From contig SGPL01000117.1 in NCBI GenBank assembly GCA_004802705.1, forward strand, positions 1 through 64,000: a stretch of DNA of 64,000 nt. The letters are read 5' to 3'. The notes under the pieces are model-generated. The model saw only the letters and a program-made list of their open reading frames with translations. It was not told the DNA's origin and ran no database searches. Shown here one piece after another: positions 59,067-64,000 of the stretch; position 1 is the first letter of the stretch, and every line of letters begins with the position of its first letter. This stretch comes from Bondarzewia mesenterica (taxonomy: Eukaryota; Basidiomycota; Agaricomycetes; Russulales; Bondarzewiaceae). The translations under genes were made by a program, and so were the position numbers.

Positions 59067-60702
59067 ATGCTTTTCTCAGCCGCCTTCATCGCGTCTGTGG
59101 TGGCTTCTGCCATGGCTCATGCTACCTTTCAGGAGATGTGGGTTAATGGTGTAGATCAGGGGGATTTTTGTGTCCGTATGCCAGCTAGCAATTCCCCCGT
59201 CACTGATGTAACAAGTAATGTAAGTCAGTTTCCCCTAAAGACAAGACGAAGGAAGCTCTGACATTCACATTAACATCTTTCCAGGACATTGCTTGCAATG
59301 TCGGTGCCGCATCGTCCCAAGGCCTTTGCTCCGTCAATCGTGAGTTCTCTAACGAGATCAACAGCTCACATCTTCTCACGAATCGATTGGTTTCAGCGGG
59401 AGACAGTGTCACCGTCGAGATGCATCAGCAGCCGCTTGACCGTAGCTGCGCCGACGAGGCCATTGGTGGTGATCACTATGGTCCCATTAATGTAAGTCGT
59501 ATTTACGTCTTTCGCTACATCCGATCTGGGCTGATTTTATTACAAGATCTATCTTGCTGAAGTATCAGACGCTACGACGGCAGTTGGTGCGAGCGCTGAT
59601 TGGTTCAAGGTCTGTCGATGACACGTTCCTGAATTCGAATTCAGTTGTATGGATGAATTTTTTCTTCATAGATCAATGAGATGGGTCTCCCGAGTTCGAA
59701 TCCTGATTATTGGGCTACAGAGGTCCTGAACGTCAGTTGACCATTCTACCTTCACTTTCACCAGACTTGAATCTTTAACGGGGTCGACAATCGTCAGGAT
59801 AACTGTGGTCATTACACCTTCACTGTCCCTTCTGGCGTCGCCCCGGGACAATACCTCCTGAGAGCCGAAGTCATTGCGCTGCATGTAGCCTCAAGTATTG
59901 GTGGCGCTCAGTGAGTTCGGATCTATACAAATATGTGTCTTTTTATCTGACTCTTTTAGATTCTATATGTCGTGCTTCCAACTCGAAGTTGGTGGTTCTG
60001 GATCCGCGGACCCGCCAACGGTTAATATCCCTGGGGCATATGGCGGTGAGCAACATTGGTGGCGGAGAATATGTCTCATTCTCATGCGTATTAACCATGC
60101 ATAGCCTCTGACCCCGGTATCCTGATCAACATCTATCAATCATTGACTGCTTACACCAGTGCGTCTTCTTTCATCCTTGCCTTTGCTTAGTGTCGTCGTC
60201 TTGACCGTCCTTCGCACATGCAGTCCCCGGTCCCACTCCCTACGGCACCACCTCACCTACCGTCGCAACCACCGCTTGGCCGACCACCGCGACATGGAAC
60301 ACCGCCCTTCAGCCTTCAACCGTCCCAACCGCCCCTGCGGGCTCAGCGACTGCCTCGTCCAGCACCTCCGTGGCAACGAGCGGGCCTGTAACGAGCAGCT
60401 CCGCGACAAGCAAGCCCGTGACCAGCGCCCCAGCATCCACTACAGCCGCAGCTTCGACAACGTCCTCGGCTGCTGGCGCGGCTCAGACCGAGTATGGTGA
60501 GTCTGGGCGCGATGAAAAATGACTGGCAGCGCTCAGAATGCTGGATTCTTTGCAGGCCAATGCGGAGGAATTGGTTGGACCGGCGCGACGGCGTGTGTTT
60601 CCGGATTGACTTGCACGTACAACAACGACTATTACTCCCAGGTGAGTTTATCCACTATTGTGGGGACTCGTGCTGACATGCGGTTGTGTACAGTGTTTGT
60701 GA
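59067..60702 (+). CDS. AA9 lytic polysaccharide monooxygenase with C-terminal CBM1
   Basis: AA9 enzymes are secreted copper monooxygenases that cleave cellulose oxidatively. Eleven exons (59,067-59,219; 59,285-59,339; 59,397-59,491; 59,547-59,609; 59,672-59,731; 59,798-59,910; 59,960-60,045; 60,105-60,158; 60,224-60,496; 60,556-60,641; 60,694-60,702) give 348 residues. The signal peptide [17 protein letters not shown] is followed immediately by His18, which becomes the N-terminal His of the copper brace (HATFQEMW). The second brace His is expected in [14 protein letters not shown], with conserved GGDHYGPI, and the axial Tyr in [14 protein letters not shown] Ser/Thr/Pro/Ala linker (exon 9) joins a CBM1 cellulose-binding module ([20 protein letters not shown], then NNDYYSQCL). 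The last Cys is encoded by a 9-nt final exon. Apparently intact. Confidence 0.95.
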
Positions 60703-60929
60703 TCGGTCATTGGCTTTTCATTTTTTGGATCTTGAGGTCACAGGTTCGTGCGTTTTTTTTTTGTACTCTCACAGGCACTTACACAACAGTCCTCTCGATC
60801 AGAAAATTCAATAATATTTATTGTTCGCGTACGCAGACGCATGTTCCGAAGGTTCTCATTGCAATCATATAACATAAATATCACTAAACAGCTATGGCGA
60901 CTTGGGCCACAAATTCCAACTCGTTTGAT

Positions 60930-62480
60930 TTAATACGCTTCCCCCTGTACTGGCATCCCCTCTGGGAACAATCGCTTGAACAAGGTCGGATAGTGACGTT
61001 CAGCTACGTCTGGGTGACTTCTATAAATTCATCGGGTGTCCGGCATAAGCTAGCTTTCAGTCAGAAAACAACTTAAATGAGCCTACTTGACGCGCCCGAT
61101 TAGTTGGACCAAGCCAGATGGTTCGCGATCATATTCTGAAAAGTTCGCAGCTAAAGTAAAGCGGATGAATACCAGATGAGATATGACACGCGAAGCAGAC
61201 ATACAGGCAGTAGTTGCAGGCTCCCCTCGTTCCTCCTTGAGTTTCAGCACTTCTGGAGGGACTATGAAGGTAAACAGAGTCAGTCGCAGAGGGCTGCATC
61301 CTCAATGACAGCACGCACATTGAAGCACCGATTCGCTAAGCCTCAAATTTTGGCCGATATTCTGGAAAAATGGGATCGAATATCGAGGGGTGGAGCCTTT
61401 AGCGGGAGATAAAACGCGGTGCGACGTCGCACGGGCCAAGCCCTGTGTGACAGCCTCCAAACCTGCATCGAATTGCGAAACCAATGATATAGGACTGGCC
61501 TGTCAACGCAAGATTGTAAGAAGGCAAACCTTTGCCGATGTTGATGACGAAGGTGTACGGGATAGGTGGCACGTCTATCCATTGGCCGGAGAGGTTCTGG
61601 ACTTGGAGACCAGGATGTGAAGAAGCTTGATAAAGCTGTACGAAAACCCGAGCTCCCAGTCATCATGTCGCGTCGAAAAAAAGTGTGAATATGCGCATGG
61701 CTACGGGAGAGATACGCACAAACGTGAGGAAGCCGCCGTCGAAATGTGGGCCGACGCCTTGATCGGAAGGCACCTCGTCGAGGGAGGGGTACTTGACAAT
61801 CTGCGTATGCACGATCGACATTTCTGTCCAAATCATCTTGAAAATGACCTGTCATACCTTTGCACGATGCTGCATTAACTCATCCGGGTCGAAGAAATGA
61901 TCAAGTCCATGGGGAGAAAGGCCAAGCGCTTCTGCTATGAGCTCGATAAACTCATAACTGAGTTTCTGCACCTGATCAAGGTATCGCAGCAGAGTATCCT
62001 TGAATCCAGGCAGCTCCTCTTCTTTGGGCCACTGAATTCACGCTCGGCGTTAGGAATTGCATGCTGACATGTAAGATGAACGAAGTTCGGCATGATACTC
62101 GCCTGTGATGGTCCCCAAAGCTTCAAAAACTCAGGATCCCCTTCTTTCCATACATTCACATGTGGTGTGGCAAAGTCAAACTGCTCCCTCTGGTCCGACG
62201 CGCCCTTCGTCCGTTCCACACCCAACCGAGAGTACCCAAGGAAGTGCTGTGAATTTGCCATCTGTATCGCACCCTTACTCTCTTGGGGCAGGGCAAACAA
62301 CCGTGGTACATATGCAACGAGCGTATCAATGTCGCCAGGAGTAACTGGAGGGTGGGAGAGATACAGGAAGCCGATGTTGATCAGAGCATTGCGGAGATGG
62401 GCGATAAAGGTGGGTCGAGTCGCGGGTGAGGAAAGAAGGGCATAGTCGAGGACGGGAACGCTGCTGAAGTTATCTGCCAT
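60930..62480 (-). CDS. Isopenicillin-N-synthase-like 2-oxoglutarate/Fe(II) oxygenase
   Basis: Eight exons (62,480-62,103; 62,031-61,858; 61,800-61,720; 61,635-61,530; 61,462-61,319; 61,261-61,205; 61,150-61,087; 61,020-60,930) give 364 residues, normal for the family. The DIOX_N part runs VPVLDYALLSS, ALINIGFLYLSHPPV and RLGVERTKGASDQREQFDFA. The catalytic part has iron ligands in GPHFDGGFLTF (HxD) and ATSHRVLSP (distal His), and RYSIPFF gives the RxS 2-oxoglutarate site. The end is IGRVKSHPDVAERHYPTLFK and FPEGMPVQGEAY. Such fungal enzymes hydroxylate or desaturate small molecules; the substrate is unknown and no biosynthetic cluster surrounds it. The first intron uses a GC donor (GCGAGT). 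It converges on the AA9 gene, 227 bp apart. Confidence 0.88.
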
Positions 62481-63060
62481 GATTGTGAGCACAGGTGCTT
62501 GTGATTGATGGTCACCATCTTAATGAGTTAGGCTCTACTGTATTTATGGTTTTGAAAGAGGAGTCATTCGCACATCGCGCGATTGTAGCCTTCATCCGCA
62601 TCATGTATTCTCACCCTCGTGTCGACAATTACAGGACTGTCAGCCTCAAGCTTCAGCTTTAGCATCACCAAGTTCAAGCTGCGTACAAGGCCTCTCGTAC
62701 CCCAGCGTTGTGGCCGGCACCTGCGGAGGACGTGCGAGAATCGTGAAAAAATGAAGTCCCTCTCACTATAAGAACAGATCCGGATTTTTTTCACCCAATT
62801 TACGAATGATTATGACATTTCATCCATATTCAAGGTGAATTTGGGTGACAGGTGACACCGGGGGAATTTCACCTGCTCCTCATCAACCCGGCATACAGAT
62901 GAATATTGCCTGCTGTAATCCTCTGGCATATTACCCGTTATAATCATCCATAGGCAAGGTGAAACTAACCTGCCGATAGTAGCAATACAGTCGTTTATTC
63001 AAAGTACAACAGCTGTTCAAAATTTATATCTACAATGACTACAATTGCTGCCCTATGTAT
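62481..63060. other. Intergenic spacer
   Basis: Upstream of the oxygenase gene and downstream of the asparaginase-like gene, both on the minus strand. Contains repeated GGTGA/TTCACC words near 62,830-62,880; no gene. Confidence 0.4.
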
Positions 63061-64000
63061 GGCACTTCTACAGCCAGTGTTGCACACACCGACAGAATCG
63101 TAGTGTCCGGGCAGGATGGCATGGCAATATTGCGAGACGGTGCATATGCGTAAAGGCCACTGAGAGAGGAAAGGACGGCAGAGCGGGAGGACGGATGCGC
63201 CCATGTGCTGCGGACCAATCATCCAGTCGACTCGACACATACGTGCCCATCCCGGTTGATACCGAGCACAGCGCATGGTCCGTAGCAGTTCGCGCGAAGG
63301 GAAGATAAGATTCGACGCGCCGAGCGCCGATAGAGGCTCATGATGAGCGTCGGCCGCAATTCTGGATGCGACTGCAATCGAGAGGATGATATCCCCAGCA
63401 CCACTGCTGATGATATTCATCCAACGTTAGCAAGAGTTTATTGACAAAACCAAGAAAGTTGCGGGCCTCACCACACGAGTGCTGATACGGTGTCTGTGTA
63501 AAGTCCGCTACCAATGACACAGGTATCTCCAATACATCCCACAGACTTCCCAAGCACACCGCCGGTCGACCCAGCTGCGGCCAGGTGTCCATGCATATCC
63601 AGCGCTATGACACCCACTGTCTCCAGATGAGTGACTGGGTGAGCGGGTACGGCATTCGGAGCAGACATTGTTGCTGTTACATGCGCCGTGAAAAAAATCG
63701 AATTGCTCACGACGACGTGGAGTATTGAAATAGCTATTGTCGACTTGTTCGAGGCCGTGCAACTCTCGTGCAAATGAGGGTGGGGGCCGCTGTCGAGGAG
63801 ATGGCGAATAACTTTGCAGATCCTCGGCGGGACAAAACTGCCAAAGAATTTCCTGCATTGGCGACGTACAGCGTCCTGCAGCAGATGTACACGACAAGTC
63901 TAGAGGCACCGACCTTCCACGCGTAATGGCCATTCGACGGTACAGCCGAATGGGTGGGGATCAGGGTCGGAATTGGGTTCGGGAGAATGATCTGAGGCGG
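63061..64000 (-). CDS. Asparaginase-2/taspase-type Ntn hydrolase, truncated by window edge
   Basis: Members are made as inactive precursors that self-cleave before a Thr, which then becomes the nucleophile for asparagine, isoaspartyl or protein cleavage. The diagnostic stretch is HLETVGVIALDMHGHLAAAG (nucleophile Thr in ETVG), then STGGVLGKSVGCIGDTCVIG and SGLYTDTVSALVC. After an intron (about 63,490-63,412) GAGDIILSIAVASRIAADAH continues the fold. The family's typical GRIG motif is here GCIG. C-terminal coding-like text (NCYGPCAVLGINRDGH, near 63,260) is in a different frame from the preceding segment without an obvious intron, so a frameshift or unresolved splicing must be assumed. The 5' part lies beyond the right edge. 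I cannot separate plant-type asparaginase from taspase. Confidence 0.65.

Noticed and set aside
59067..62480. A biosynthetic cluster linking the AA9 enzyme and the isopenicillin-N-synthase-like oxygenase
   Set aside because: No core synthase, transporter or pathway regulator is nearby; the two genes are simply convergent neighbours.
1..64000. tRNA, rRNA or CRISPR loci
   Set aside because: I looked for B-box-like GGTTCGAATCC motifs with matching acceptor stems, rRNA signatures and regularly spaced repeats; the few B-box-like hits (for example near 59,690) lie within coding exons and have no cloverleaf context.

Overview
This is a stretch of an Agaricomycete (basidiomycete fungus) genome. The evidence is short 50-70 nt spliceosomal introns, basidiomycete-type Plavaka and KDZ transposases, an AA9 lytic polysaccharide monooxygenase with a cellulose-binding module, and a Def1-type RNA polymerase II degradation factor. 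The AA9-CBM1 gene suggests a plant-litter or wood-degrading lifestyle; I cannot name the species.

The window has two very different halves. Bases 1 to about 29.5 kb are AT-rich and hold decayed mobile-element genes: a multi-pass membrane protein relic (1.1-2.1 kb), a DUF3435 tyrosine-recombinase relic (5.4-7.8 kb), a DUF6532 gene (9.6-12.2 kb), a Plavaka transposase with nine in-frame stops but no frameshift (13.1-16.4 kb), a SAC3/GANP fragment (17 kb), a glutamine-rich relic (18-20 kb), a KDZ transposase (21-24.6 kb) and, directly upstream of it on the same strand, a TET/JBP-type 2-oxoglutarate dioxygenase relic (24.8-25.8 kb). A further unassigned relic lies at 27.1-29.0 kb. Many single unresolved bases (N) are scattered through the KDZ/TET region. 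Several tandem repeats lie between the genes.

From about 29.5 kb base composition switches abruptly to GC- and CpG-rich DNA. About 8 kb (29.6-37.4 kb) carries no gene I can recognise, only microsatellites and a 171-bp tandem duplication. From 37.4 kb to the right edge the sequence is a compact block of apparently intact genes: a two-LIM-domain protein built from micro-exons, eIF-5A, a histone-fold (TAF-like) protein, a BCS1-type AAA ATPase, a multi-pass protein resembling the bacterial 'putative sensor' family, a rhodanese plus dual-specificity phosphatase, Def1, an SRAP/HMCES abasic-site protein, AA9-CBM1, an isopenicillin-N-synthase-like oxygenase and, cut by the right edge, an asparaginase/taspase-type hydrolase.

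The right-hand genes are housekeeping or degradative and show no sign of forming one cluster. Neighbours are paired head-to-head (LIM/eIF-5A, phosphatase/Def1, SRAP/AA9) or tail-to-tail (eIF-5A/TAF, Def1/SRAP, AA9/oxygenase). The most notable system in the left half is the KDZ transposase with a TET/JBP dioxygenase, an association known in fungi that links a transposon to oxidation of methylated cytosine. It sits among elements eroded mainly by point mutation.
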